Source: Deltaproteobacteria bacterium YD0425bin50
Lineage (GTDB): Bacteria > Desulfobacterota > Desulfobacteria > Desulfobacterales > YD0425bin50
Assembly (NCBI GenBank): GCA_002753105.1
Contig: PDZT01000003.1
Span: 1-64,000, forward strand
DNA length: 64,000 nucleotides
Reading direction: 5' to 3'
This document shows, piece after piece, positions 26,968-36,681 of the stretch (positions within the stretch are counted from its first letter, which is position 1; every line of letters begins with the position of its first letter). A model generated the notes under the pieces. The model was not told where the DNA came from and did no database searches. It worked only from the letters and a program-made list of their open reading frames with translations. The translations under genes were made by a program, and so were the position numbers.

Positions 26968-27999
26968 ATGATTCGATATTTGTGTTTCTGGCGTGTTAAT
27001 TCTTCATTGGCTGTCTTACCCAATCCCTTTTCAGTGGAATTATCGAAAGTTTTATGTACAATCATTTCTTCAAGGCTACCCACAAGAGATGCTGGAAAAT
27101 GGAAAAAATGTTTACTTGCATATGATAACTTTATTGAAACTGTAAAAAGCCAACAAGCTCCCAAAACATCAGAACTGACACCTGAACTTTCATGGCCAAT
27201 TCAAAGTGTACTTTTTGTTTATCCATGTAAAAATATCTATGGAAATGGGGAAAAGATTGTTTGGGAACTTAAATTATTTGGAGAAGATGCAAGCCATGAA
27301 TTTTTTATTGAAGTTATCTTGCCAGCAATGGAAGAAGCAAGTCTAAGAACGGATTCATCTTGGAATTATCGAAATTGTATTTGGGGGAACTTTGATATTG
27401 AAGCGATCTATCTTGCTAATCAAGATAGGTGGGACCCACTCGTTTCAGAAGGCAGACTGGATTTACAATACAACGTCACATCACTTCAATATACTGATGA
27501 TATTTTTAATAAATATTCGGATCCTATTAAGTATAATTATCGAAAAATCGTATGGTTAACTCCGTTTGATTTTTCGTCAATCTTCAGTAGTACCAAAAAA
27601 TATGTGCAGACGGATGTATTACCGGTCATTGATGCAACACCAACTCTGTACGGAATTGTAGATGCACTGTTATACCGATTACATTCTATTTTAGAAGGGA
27701 AACGGACTGCACCTGAAAATGTCTGGAATTGTTTTTCAGAACAAGAAACGAATCAGTTACATACATTGATGGATGAAATTAAGCGTATTAATACGACAAA
27801 TACTGATATTCTTCCCTCTCAACATGTAATTGGACACTGGATTGGACATCAGACTTTTGCTCGAATTCCATACACGATTTATCCTTATCTGGAATTAGCA
27901 TCCATGCTCCATATTGGCCGACAAACTCATGTAGGCTGCGGAACTTTTCAAATCGTTAAATATCCGGCTAAGTATGATTCAAATTCTTTAAACACCTAA
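26968..27999 (+). CDS. Cas6-like RAMP protein
   Basis: This protein is 343 residues from the ATG at 26968, which follows the upstream stop by one base; an in-frame ATG at 26941 would overlap it. The C-terminus HWIGHQTFARI...PYLELASMLHIGRQTHVGCGTFQ matches the end of Cas6-family proteins, where a Gly-rich loop (residues about 316-333) contacts crRNA repeats. The N-terminus IRYLCFWRVNSSLAVLP looks like a RAMP first strand. Cas6 cleaves CRISPR precursor RNA with an N-terminal His; I find no clear equivalent, so it may only bind RNA. It is the third gene of the RAMP operon. Confidence 0.68.
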   Translation: MIRYLCFWRVNSSLAVLPNPFSVELSKVLCTIISSRLPTRDAGKWKKCLLAYDNFIETVKSQQAPKTSELTPELSWPIQSVLFVYPCKNIYGNGEKIVWELKLFGEDASHEFFIEVILPAMEEASLRTDSSWNYRNCIWGNFDIEAIYLANQDRWDPLVSEGRLDLQYNVTSLQYTDDIFNKYSDPIKYNYRKIVWLTPFDFSSIFSSTKKYVQTDVLPVIDATPTLYGIVDALLYRLHSILEGKRTAPENVWNCFSEQETNQLHTLMDEIKRINTTNTDILPSQHVIGHWIGHQTFARIPYTIYPYLELASMLHIGRQTHVGCGTFQIVKYPAKYDSNSLNT

Positions 28000-28022
28000 T
28001 TACATAGTATTGAGTTATTCTT

Positions 28023-30209
28023 ATGATTCTTGAAGAAATAAAAGATACAATTGAGTTCATTAAATCGGATCTTTGTAAACAAGTTGAAGAAGTTGTCAAT
28101 CAATCCATTCATAGCATTGTTCGAATTCCTCTTGAAATGAACCATCTTCTACTCCCATTGCATATCATTCAGCATGCATTGCCTTCAAACAGCAGATGCT
28201 GGTATGTTTCACCTGAGGATCGGCTAAGTCAATTTAAAACCTCAGTTATGCTTAATCATTTCAAAGAAGGCATAGTTGATGTGAACACCTACTGGCAAAT
28301 TGATGGATATCAAAAAACAGTAGTTTTCTGGTCAACAGAAAGCCTTGTGGATCATTTGATCGAAATAGAATCTAATGATATGCAATATCCTGATTTTATT
28401 GTATTTGATGAAATGGACATCGTTACTCCTGAGATTAATTCACGTATGGTGGAGTTACTGTTACGAATTAATACACGTGTTCACCTATTTTTTTGTGTAT
28501 CGTATGAGCGCAATATTAATCAGGTAACACACTGGATAGAACAGATTTTAAAACAACCCTATCAGATGATTCTTTTAAATACGACACCGAACAAATTCTT
28601 ACCTGTGCTTTTGGGTTCATGGGATTTAATCCCGTTTATTGATAAAAAACGCGTTGCATTAAAAGCGAAGCGCTATTTAAAAGAAAATCCAGATATTATC
28701 AAAGTGAATGATCACAAATTTCGATATGAACTGGTTGACTATTTAAGAAAGAAAAATTTTACTCCCTGTATTGTTATATTGAATTCATCGGAGGATTGCG
28801 ATTCTTGGGTAAAAACTGCATCTAAGAAACCAACACACCATGAAAATGTGGAATCGATATTAAACCATTTTAAATGGAAAACAGGAATAGAATTTGACCC
28901 TTCAGAGCTAACAGATTTACTAAATAAAAAACTCGGCGCTATACATTCCAAATTGCATTATCGGTGGGCAGAACTCATTGAATACTTGTTTTTTTATAAT
29001 ATTATTGATGTACTATTTACCACACTGAACTATAGTGAACACATCCATGCACATGCTAAAACCATAGTTATATGCACTACGAATCGTGAAGTTGTTCAAA
29101 ATTCTAATCCAGATGTCATGAATTCTGTAGATACATATCACATCAAGCGATTGGCTACGAGACATAATACCGAAAACATTAATCACATTATAGCGCTTCA
29201 TACCCGAGACATGGATATCACGCACCTTAAAGATATGCTTGTTTCACCACCATCAACGTTTAATTATCCTTTACACGTTGGATTTCCATTCTTGCTTGGC
29301 TTAATGTCGCTTTTAGACAAAGATCCAATTGAAATCGTTCATGATGTTTTTCAGTGGGAGCCCATCGATGATGAAACAGGTACAAGACTTTTGGCCATGT
29401 TTGATGAAATCAAAACAGAATTACCCGAAGCAAATTGTGGCTCTTCATTGGCAACACTGAAACTAAGAGATATCATGTTTAGATTACAACAACAGATCAA
29501 TGATGTTGAAAATAAAATTAAACACGAACAGAAAAATAAATTCGGCAGGTTATATGAGCAGCAGCTTCAGGAATTATTAAATGAAATTGAGTTATTACCA
29601 TGCAATTCATGCCCTAATTATCAAATCTGTCATCGGAGATCGCACCGTAAATTACGAAATTTATTTGATGAATACTTCCAATTGAACCGAAAAATATTTA
29701 AAAGTTTTGCATTTTCTCAAATTGAAATAAGCGATTATGTAAATTGCCTAAGACATGTGAATGCCATTGATGAAAAAAACCAATTAACCCATTTCGGGCG
29801 TCTGTCATCGAGATTTTCTCTTACCTTTCCTATGTTACTTGCAACGTGCATTGAACAAGACATGTTCAAAAAACAATCGGATTCAAGCCTCAATGTTGCA
29901 TTTGCGGGGAGTTTTTCGGAAAGCGATCTCTCTATACCTATGGGGAAATATGATGATTTTGTCTTTCAGGATATTATCAATGGGTATGATCAGATTATTG
30001 ATCTGATCACTCCAATGAGACGCTCCATCTATAAATATGGTTTTGTACCCAATAAGCCTTCATTACTTTTCGGGATGATACTAATGGCTTGGCAATCAGG
30101 AATGGATATCCATTATATTGTAAGCCGATTGAATATCTCAGAAGGTGCGTTTATTAATTTATTTTATAAAGCAAATTATTTATATCATCGAATCACTACT
30201 GCATTGTAA
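28023..30209 (+). CDS. Ski2/HelY-like pseudo-helicase of the RAMP operon
   Basis: This 728-residue protein follows the layout of Ski2/Mtr4/HelY RNA helicases but with eroded motifs. The Walker A position (about 35-55) has no GxGKT. VFDEMD at 127-132 keeps a DExD-like motif II. Motif III reads FFCVSY instead of SAT. FTPCIVILNSSEDCDSW and LGAIHSKLHYRWAELIEYLFFYNIIDVLFTT align with the lPaIvF and HHsg...vlfaT regions. Motif VI has no QxxGRxGR. A Cys cluster (C527-x2-C530-x5-C536) and a late LTHFGRLSSRF correspond to the C-terminal HelY-type region. It probably binds RNA without unwinding it. Identification is by remote pattern only. Confidence 0.6.
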   Translation: MILEEIKDTIEFIKSDLCKQVEEVVNQSIHSIVRIPLEMNHLLLPLHIIQHALPSNSRCWYVSPEDRLSQFKTSVMLNHFKEGIVDVNTYWQIDGYQKTVVFWSTESLVDHLIEIESNDMQYPDFIVFDEMDIVTPEINSRMVELLLRINTRVHLFFCVSYERNINQVTHWIEQILKQPYQMILLNTTPNKFLPVLLGSWDLIPFIDKKRVALKAKRYLKENPDIIKVNDHKFRYELVDYLRKKNFTPCIVILNSSEDCDSWVKTASKKPTHHENVESILNHFKWKTGIEFDPSELTDLLNKKLGAIHSKLHYRWAELIEYLFFYNIIDVLFTTLNYSEHIHAHAKTIVICTTNREVVQNSNPDVMNSVDTYHIKRLATRHNTENINHIIALHTRDMDITHLKDMLVSPPSTFNYPLHVGFPFLLGLMSLLDKDPIEIVHDVFQWEPIDDETGTRLLAMFDEIKTELPEANCGSSLATLKLRDIMFRLQQQINDVENKIKHEQKNKFGRLYEQQLQELLNEIELLPCNSCPNYQICHRRSHRKLRNLFDEYFQLNRKIFKSFAFSQIEISDYVNCLRHVNAIDEKNQLTHFGRLSSRFSLTFPMLLATCIEQDMFKKQSDSSLNVAFAGSFSESDLSIPMGKYDDFVFQDIINGYDQIIDLITPMRRSIYKYGFVPNKPSLLFGMILMAWQSGMDIHYIVSRLNISEGAFINLFYKANYLYHRITTAL

Positions 30210-30219
30210 ACAGTAGTGA
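30193..30219. terminator. Hairpin across the stop codon of the RAMP operon's last gene
   Basis: TCACTACTG (30193-30201) pairs perfectly with CAGTAGTGA (30211-30219), with the stop codon in the loop. There is no U-tract, so termination is uncertain; it may protect the 3' end of the operon mRNA. Confidence 0.4.
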
Positions 30220-30291
30220 AATGGTGTATGTGTGTAAATAAATTAAGTGTTTCCCTCCATACGATAAGACAACAATTTTTTATAGAAAAGT

Positions 30292-30397
30292 TATAGACTT
30301 TCAGATAATTCATTTCACAAGGCTAGAGGAGGAGATAATACATTTTAGTATATCTCCGACCGATAACGCTGTGAAATTATTTATCTGAAAGTCTATA
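30292..30397. repeat. Family A palindromic element, copy 3 (best preserved)
   Basis: This is a 106-base element with perfect 17-base terminal inverted repeats, TATAGACTTTCAGATAA (30292-30308) and its complement (30381-30397). Pairing extends to 27 bases with three mismatches. The centre holds GAGGAGATA and a matching TATCTCC around ATTTTAGTA. No open frame lies inside, so it is MITE-like. It separates the RAMP operon from the solenoid-repeat gene. Confidence 0.85.
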
Positions 30398-30455
30398 AAT
30401 AAAATTATCAGGTGTATTTTCATTAACCCTTAAATCCATCTAATAAGGAGAACCA

Positions 30456-32354
30456 ATGGAACAAGTACCTATCCTCAAAAAACAAGGTTTTTTATTGAAT
30501 CCAAAACTACAAAAAATGCTCAATCTGATTAACATCATCACTATTCTTGTGATTGTGGTGGTAATACCTATTGTGATGATTACGGGAATTACAGATACGT
30601 TTGTTACGACACTTACCCAAACGGTAATTATTCCTCAGGCGAATCTCTTTATGAAAAATAATCCTGAATTTTTAAGTGATATTGGGAAAAAAATCGATAA
30701 AGTATCGCTGATTACGATGGTGAATCGTCTGTTAAAAGATGAACCCGGCGTTATTAATGGCTACATCCAACCGTTGGATACCGATTCTCTGGCCAATGCA
30801 CTAAATATTGTTATCCGTGAAAATCCCAAATTAGCCAGCCAGTTGGTCAATGGCTTAGATGCCCAAGCATTAGGAACACTCATCAATAATATTCTACAAA
30901 ACAATCAGGTATTTACTCAGAATCTTATTTCAGCTTTAGATAAAAAAGCATTAGTTGAAGTGATTAATGCAATACTTGAAAAAAATGGCGATCTGATTAT
31001 CGCAATTGTTTCAGGACTAAATCCACAGGTTGTTTCTGGTATTATCAATCAAATATTAAAAGAACATGCTGATGTCATCTCTGCATTAGTTGGTTCTATG
31101 GATGCTAAAGCCCTAGGCCAACTTGTAACGCGCCTATTAACCGAACACAGCGATTTTTTAAATCAATTACTCGCTGGACTTGATCCCAAAATAGTAGGTT
31201 CAGCCATAAACCGGATTACATCTGAACAACCTGAATTCATTATTGGTTTAATCAATGCATTAGATGCAAAATCAATTGGAAATGTTCTGAACACCATATT
31301 AGACAAAAATAAACCATTTGTGCTTGCACTTGTAAAACATATAAACACAGGATTATTGGCTAATTTAATCAATGGTATTCTTGAAAATCAACCCACGCTA
31401 CTTTCGGATTTGCTTGGTCAGTTAAATCCTCAACTGCTTGCCAAAACACTGAATCTGATTCTTGAAAAAAACGCGAATTTTGTAAGCAGTCTTATTGGGT
31501 CTTTAAATGTAAATGCACTGGGAAATACGGTAAACCGAATTCTGAAAGACCATCCGAGTTTTGCAAATCAATTAATTTCTTCTTTAGATGCAGGTCTCTT
31601 GGCTCACACGTTGAATGGCATTTTAAAAGCCAATCCATTATTCATGCCTAATATCATTGGTGGATTAGAACCTGAACTGCTTGCCCAACTGATCAATACC
31701 ATATTAGATCAGCATTCAGGGCGTGTCAGCATACTTATCGGTAAGCTTAATATGCCCTCTTTGGCAAAGCTATTGAATAGCGTATTACGTGAGAATCCAG
31801 ACATGCTCGTATCGCTCATACGTAATCTTGATGCAGGTATTTTAGCCGCATCACTGAATAGCGTATTAACCCAAACATCAGAGTTTGCAAGTAAACTGGT
31901 AGGTTCGCTTGATGCCAAAGCCATTGCACAGATTGCAAACAGATTATTAAAGGAACATCCAGAATTCGTTTCTAATCTGGTCGGCGGTATGGAACCAGCC
32001 ATATTAGGGAAATGTATAAATAGATTACTTAAAGACCAGCCTGTATTTTTAGGCGAACTGATCGCCAATATTGATACAAAAATACTTGCCAATACAGTGA
32101 ATAACCTTTTAACCAAAAATCCCAATCTTGTTAAACAACTTATACCAGAACTGAATCCTTCTGCTGTCAGCAAGCTGTTAAACAACGCTGAAAAAGAAGT
32201 GTTAGCCTTAGCCAAAGAATTAATGCAGGGACAAAATATGCTTGCCCGAATTGGATTTATTCATAAAAGTAATTTAGGTACGGGACCGGGGATTCCAGCG
32301 GTAACAGCAACAACCACATTGGTTGAATTGATTACCACAGAAACGAAACGTTAA
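30456..32354 (+). CDS. Membrane-anchored protein of eighteen 27-residue tandem repeats
   Basis: This 632-residue protein has a cytoplasmic start, one transmembrane helix at about 24-44 (LINIITILVIVVVIPIVMITG) and then, from residue 76, eighteen 27-residue repeats plus a partial one (DNA 30681-32138). The consensus is roughly L(I/V)xxLDxxxLxxxINxILxxNPxFxxx, two amphipathic helices per repeat, suggesting an alpha-solenoid outside the membrane. No enzymatic motif is visible and I do not recognise a named family. The tail is Thr- and Ala-rich. AAGGAG precedes the ATG. It may organise protein contacts at the cell surface, but this is only inference. Confidence 0.8.
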   Translation: MEQVPILKKQGFLLNPKLQKMLNLINIITILVIVVVIPIVMITGITDTFVTTLTQTVIIPQANLFMKNNPEFLSDIGKKIDKVSLITMVNRLLKDEPGVINGYIQPLDTDSLANALNIVIRENPKLASQLVNGLDAQALGTLINNILQNNQVFTQNLISALDKKALVEVINAILEKNGDLIIAIVSGLNPQVVSGIINQILKEHADVISALVGSMDAKALGQLVTRLLTEHSDFLNQLLAGLDPKIVGSAINRITSEQPEFIIGLINALDAKSIGNVLNTILDKNKPFVLALVKHINTGLLANLINGILENQPTLLSDLLGQLNPQLLAKTLNLILEKNANFVSSLIGSLNVNALGNTVNRILKDHPSFANQLISSLDAGLLAHTLNGILKANPLFMPNIIGGLEPELLAQLINTILDQHSGRVSILIGKLNMPSLAKLLNSVLRENPDMLVSLIRNLDAGILAASLNSVLTQTSEFASKLVGSLDAKAIAQIANRLLKEHPEFVSNLVGGMEPAILGKCINRLLKDQPVFLGELIANIDTKILANTVNNLLTKNPNLVKQLIPELNPSAVSKLLNNAEKEVLALAKELMQGQNMLARIGFIHKSNLGTGPGIPAVTATTTLVELITTETKR

Positions 32355-32511
32355 TTATTTTTATGGCATTGTTCAACATTAGAACTACTGAAAAGTGTTG
32401 ATTTCAGTTAATACCTTATAGTAGAAGTAAAAGCATCATAGCTACTCAAAATATCGGTTCCACAGATGAAGTTGTCCAATTTATTATTGTTGCACAAGGA
32501 GATATCAAGGA

Positions 32512-35500
32512 ATGAAATGTTTATTTAAACAAAAAATAGTAACCTATTCCATTCTTATGGGTTTATTATTATGGAATCATCATCCTAATGCATTGGCGAT
32601 AGATACATGGAATACATCAACGATTGGAGTTGATATTAAAACCGATGTTACGAGTATTGGGCCTTCCACTGGACGAACTTTAAATATAAGTATCTTTGGC
32701 TTGGATCGTCAAGGTAATATTGATGTATATGGGGAATCCGGTGGTTCTTCAATTATTGCATCTGTAACAACTTTATTAGGAAATTCTGTGTATGGAAACA
32801 CATCTCCCAAACAAGCATCAGGTAATACATCGACGTTAGGAACATTCGCAACCACGGTTGGATATATTCGGCTTTCACATGGTATTGGTTTAACTCATAT
32901 TACTTATCCCAACGATGTAAGCGGCAAAGACACGGTTAAAGTCGTATTGTTTGAAACCAGAACAGATGAAAGCGGAGTGAATGTCCAGACACGCCAAATT
33001 GAAATGAAATCCATCACTATTGATGTAGCTCAAGCAGACCCAGCAGTAAGCATTTTAAATATTGAATCATTTACCAAAACATCATCGGATACATATGGTC
33101 AAAGTGAAACCTACCCTCAGAATCCAACAAATGAAGATGGGGACTCAGGATTACGTGAAGGATATGCAAAAGTTTCAGTAAACAGGGCCGGGGGGCTTTT
33201 TGTTGTAAAGGCATATCATATCAAACCTGACCGATCGTACCAGCTTGCAACCACAGCCACTGGACTGGTAACTATGACGTTAACGGGTTACTCTGATGCA
33301 TATGAATCAGATGGAGATAATGTAGCCAAGGAAAGCTATGTCTATACGATGACCGGACAAATGAGAGATGGCCAAGCTTCTCTTTCTATACCCACGGGTA
33401 TTACTAAAGCAGGCCGATACAGAGTTGCTGCAACCATGAGTACCATCAGTTCTATCAATCATCGATTAACCAATAATAAAAATAATGTGGATTACCTTGA
33501 TGTGCTTCCAGATATCTACTCAGCATCCATTAAATTGACCTGTAACATGAGCGTTGTATCCAATACTCCAGCTAATAATCAAACCCCAGACGCTGATGAT
33601 GATGGTATTGTGTTTGATCCAACATTTACAGCATCACTTTTAGATCAATATGGGAATTATGTGAATAAAACCGCAAACATGGGGGTAGATGTAAAAATCA
33701 GTGATGCTCAATCTAAAATTGCTAATTTTACAATAACGATACCAGCAAATGCAAATACCGCGAGTTTATTAGTGGATAGCAGCACATTTTCTATAGGAAC
33801 TTCATTACTGACTGCAACTGTACCCTTAAATTCAAGAATCCAGCCATCTTCAGAACTCAAATTAAAAATCGTATCATCAGATAATCAGCTTGCAATGGCT
33901 TATAGTCCTTTGATTGAAGGTGATCGAGATTTGTACCCAAATGCTGTAACAGCCGGGTCTGCTTTTGATTTTGCTCAGACATTTATTGGAGTTGATACCA
34001 ATTCAGATGGTGATGCTTCTGACGGAATTGAGAATACAAGATTAACAAACACAGATCAACTGTTGATCACAAACCTGCGTAAAGAAGAAACCATATCCGT
34101 TTGGGTACTGGATGGAACTCCAGATCAAATCCGTGCAGCCTTTACAAAGGTATGCAGCAAAACTGATTTGCAAACCTATGGGGTTCTCATTCATCATAAA
34201 TCAGAAAGTTATGCAGATTGTATTGTATATCCATCTACTTCGTCGAATCTTGAAATTACTACAGGCTCGCCTTATAAAGCCTATATAAAAGACTACTCTG
34301 GTAATATTGTTACAGAAGCTATCCCAAAAGTCGGTACAACCGGTTCGTTTACATTGATACTCAACGCATCCCGTGTTTCTTTTGAAGATGCTTTTGGCAA
34401 TATTTGCAATACAGGAAACATACGGATTGCAACGGATAAAGGAACCGCCACCGATCCAGTTGCGATTGGTTCTGCAACAAAATATATTACTGTCACCTAT
34501 GGGGGGACTTCTGTAGGTGAAGACCAACTCAACATTACATTTACCCAACCGGGAATACAATCTATCAATAATGGTGCAGGCTTAAAGGTGAAATTCCCAA
34601 AATCAAACAACACGCTTGCCACATTTGAAGTGTATCCAAAACCATCAACAAATATTATCGTTCTGCCAATCAATGGCACTATACCCATTACGATTTTACC
34701 CAAAGATTCCGCTGGCAATAACGTTACATTAACGAACGGAATGTTTATTGATTATGATGTAGCCGGCATGTCGCTATATGTATTAAATTCCACGACACCT
34801 ATCGTATCTGGCGATCTGATTGGTATTAATATGGATCGACTGCCATTAAAAGTTGAGGCGAAAACAACGAGTGGGACGTATTCCATAAAATTACGCAGCT
34901 ATGACAGCCTGAAAAGAAAAACCATCAATGTCAAAGTGCAGCCCTATAACGTACCACTTCAGGTATCTTCTCAAAACGTATCAATTGTATTGGGAGATAC
35001 TGAAACCATTTCGATTTTTGGTGGCATCCCGCCCTATTCTTTATCAATACCAATAGAATCCCAACAGTTTATTTCTGCAATTCTTGCTGAATCGACTGTT
35101 CAAATCAGACCCTTTAATCTATCAGATGCCCCAGTAGTCTTGACAATTATGGATAAGAATAAAACTCAAGTGAATGTTTCCATTACCATTTCCAGACCTC
35201 CTCAAGAATATTTTGTGGGGCCGTCATTACTAAAGCTTGAAGAAGGACAAACTGGCATTGTGAACGTGTTATACGGTAGTCCACCCTATACGATTAGCCT
35301 AGAAGGATCAGATTATATCCGCTTAAGCACATTTCATTTACCAGAAGATGGGCAAATCACGGTTACAGGTTTACGAACAGGGAATGGAAGAATTACTGTT
35401 ACTGATCAGGCGAATAAAGAATCTGTTGTAGATGTTACTGTCATTAATGCAAGTGTAGTGATTCAAACTCCAACTGCTCCTGTAATTCAGATGCCAACTA

Positions 35501-35949
35501 CACCCGATCAAATTACCAAACTATCCCCTTTAAGCATTGGTTCTTTAATTACTAATCCAGCAATTCCGGGGCATCTAAAGATTAATGATACCATCGGTCT
35601 TTCTGTGAAATTTGGTAAATATAGTGAAGAAATGAAATTGTTTATATGTATTGGATTCCCTCCGGATCCAACCAGTACGGCAAATATTTTAATTCTGAAT
35701 AGTAATCATGAATTTATACCCTTAGAATCTACTGGATTTATTCCATTTGCTACAGGTATTGGACCATTTGTGGAAACCATTTTTAAACCTGCTCCAATTT
35801 GTACACCATTTGGACCTTCCATTCCAGAAGGCACATGGCTGATCGCATGGATTGTTATTCCTTCAACTCAGGACATTCATACAGTAAATTGGGCAAAAGA
35901 CGCGCTCTTTTTTGGTATGTATTCCTTTGATGTTTCGTGTACACCATAG
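32512..35949 (+). CDS. Large secreted beta-rich protein
   Basis: This 1145-residue protein has a signal peptide (KQKIVTYSILMGLLLW, cleavage probably after NALA near residue 29). The remainder is beta-rich with Ig-like segments, for example TASLLDQYGNYVNKT and SAGNNVTLTNG-like Big domains in the middle. Two GG.PPYSLS / GSPPYTISL repeats lie near residues 840 and 925. A low-complexity Thr-Pro linker (about residues 985-1003) precedes a C-terminal domain with several cysteines. It is probably a surface or extracellular matrix protein. It follows the solenoid gene on the same strand after 157 bases; its job is unknown. Confidence 0.75.
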   Translation: MKCLFKQKIVTYSILMGLLLWNHHPNALAIDTWNTSTIGVDIKTDVTSIGPSTGRTLNISIFGLDRQGNIDVYGESGGSSIIASVTTLLGNSVYGNTSPKQASGNTSTLGTFATTVGYIRLSHGIGLTHITYPNDVSGKDTVKVVLFETRTDESGVNVQTRQIEMKSITIDVAQADPAVSILNIESFTKTSSDTYGQSETYPQNPTNEDGDSGLREGYAKVSVNRAGGLFVVKAYHIKPDRSYQLATTATGLVTMTLTGYSDAYESDGDNVAKESYVYTMTGQMRDGQASLSIPTGITKAGRYRVAATMSTISSINHRLTNNKNNVDYLDVLPDIYSASIKLTCNMSVVSNTPANNQTPDADDDGIVFDPTFTASLLDQYGNYVNKTANMGVDVKISDAQSKIANFTITIPANANTASLLVDSSTFSIGTSLLTATVPLNSRIQPSSELKLKIVSSDNQLAMAYSPLIEGDRDLYPNAVTAGSAFDFAQTFIGVDTNSDGDASDGIENTRLTNTDQLLITNLRKEETISVWVLDGTPDQIRAAFTKVCSKTDLQTYGVLIHHKSESYADCIVYPSTSSNLEITTGSPYKAYIKDYSGNIVTEAIPKVGTTGSFTLILNASRVSFEDAFGNICNTGNIRIATDKGTATDPVAIGSATKYITVTYGGTSVGEDQLNITFTQPGIQSINNGAGLKVKFPKSNNTLATFEVYPKPSTNIIVLPINGTIPITILPKDSAGNNVTLTNGMFIDYDVAGMSLYVLNSTTPIVSGDLIGINMDRLPLKVEAKTTSGTYSIKLRSYDSLKRKTINVKVQPYNVPLQVSSQNVSIVLGDTETISIFGGIPPYSLSIPIESQQFISAILAESTVQIRPFNLSDAPVVLTIMDKNKTQVNVSITISRPPQEYFVGPSLLKLEEGQTGIVNVLYGSPPYTISLEGSDYIRLSTFHLPEDGQITVTGLRTGNGRITVTDQANKESVVDVTVINASVVIQTPTAPVIQMPTTPDQITKLSPLSIGSLITNPAIPGHLKINDTIGLSVKFGKYSEEMKLFICIGFPPDPTSTANILILNSNHEFIPLESTGFIPFATGIGPFVETIFKPAPICTPFGPSIPEGTWLIAWIVIPSTQDIHTVNWAKDALFFGMYSFDVSCTP

Positions 35950-35970
35950 AGCGTAGTATAAGGCAGAAAG

Positions 35971-36675
35971 ATGAAGTATTATCCGATTCAGTTAGATGTT
36001 CGTGAAAAGAAGTGTTTAATTATTGGTGGTGGAAGTGTTGGAACACGCAAGGCAGCTACACTGATTAACTGTGGTGCAAAGGTTACGATTGTTAGTCCTG
36101 AAATCACCGATGTTATTGAATCCATGTCAACCGATGGAATGATACAATTACAAAAACGTGAATATCAGTCTTCTGATATTCATGGTATGTTTCTTGTCAT
36201 TGGTGCAACAAACAACGAAATATTAAATCGACAAATTTCTAATGATGCACAGGAACATAATATCCCATGTAATATTGTTGATCGTCCGGAATTGTGTTCA
36301 TTTATTCTGCCCGCAATTGTTGAACAAGGTGATTTGACCATAACCATCTCAACATCAGGTCAAAGTCCAGCATTTGCCAAACATTTACGACGGGAATTAG
36401 AAAAACAGTTTGGACATGAATATGCGATTTTCCTTAAATGTATGGGCGAAATTCGTAAATACGTGCTGAATTCCAATTTAGAACTGAATACGCATCAACA
36501 CATATTTGAAACAGTGATTCAACGTGGATTATTGGATTTAATTCGTCAACATCAATACACAGAAATCAACACCTTATTGCATGATCTACATATTGAATTA
36601 GATTCTAAAACACTAATAGAACTAAACATAGGTGAGAATTATCAACCAACCCGCAAACCTTCTAAAGCTTTCTAA
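35971..36675 (+). CDS. Precorrin-2 dehydrogenase / sirohydrochlorin ferrochelatase (CysG-N/Met8-like)
   Basis: In this 234-residue protein, residues 1-110 form an NAD-binding domain with CLIIGGGSVGTRKAATL and a later VIGATNN. CNIVDRPELCSFILPAIVEQGDLTITISTSGQSPAFAK is the diagnostic siroheme-synthase block that ends in the dimerisation/active-site region. The enzyme oxidises precorrin-2 to sirohydrochlorin and may insert iron, giving siroheme for sulfite or nitrite reductase. The methyltransferase domain of full-length CysG is absent. It starts 21 bases after the secreted-protein gene and seven bases before the next gene, so it is in an operon with functionally unrelated genes. Confidence 0.92.
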   Translation: MKYYPIQLDVREKKCLIIGGGSVGTRKAATLINCGAKVTIVSPEITDVIESMSTDGMIQLQKREYQSSDIHGMFLVIGATNNEILNRQISNDAQEHNIPCNIVDRPELCSFILPAIVEQGDLTITISTSGQSPAFAKHLRRELEKQFGHEYAIFLKCMGEIRKYVLNSNLELNTHQHIFETVIQRGLLDLIRQHQYTEINTLLHDLHIELDSKTLIELNIGENYQPTRKPSKAF

Positions 36676-36681
36676 AATCCG

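Noticed and set aside
22700-30500. CRISPR array near the RAMP operon
   Set aside because: I looked on both sides and inside for regularly spaced direct repeats of 25-40 bases and found none; only the family A palindrome at 30292 is repetitive.
31709-32215. 168-residue open frame on the minus strand opposite the repeat protein
   Set aside because: It is a shadow produced by the 81-base periodic sequence of the plus-strand gene, without its own ribosome site or plausible protein.
34201-34560. 119-residue minus-strand open frame
   Set aside because: It lies fully inside the large secreted-protein gene in another frame, and its composition looks like an antisense shadow.
30456-36675. Solenoid and secreted proteins as part of the RAMP system
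   Set aside because: A repeat element and a change of gene style separate them, and they are membrane/secreted proteins without RNA-related motifs.
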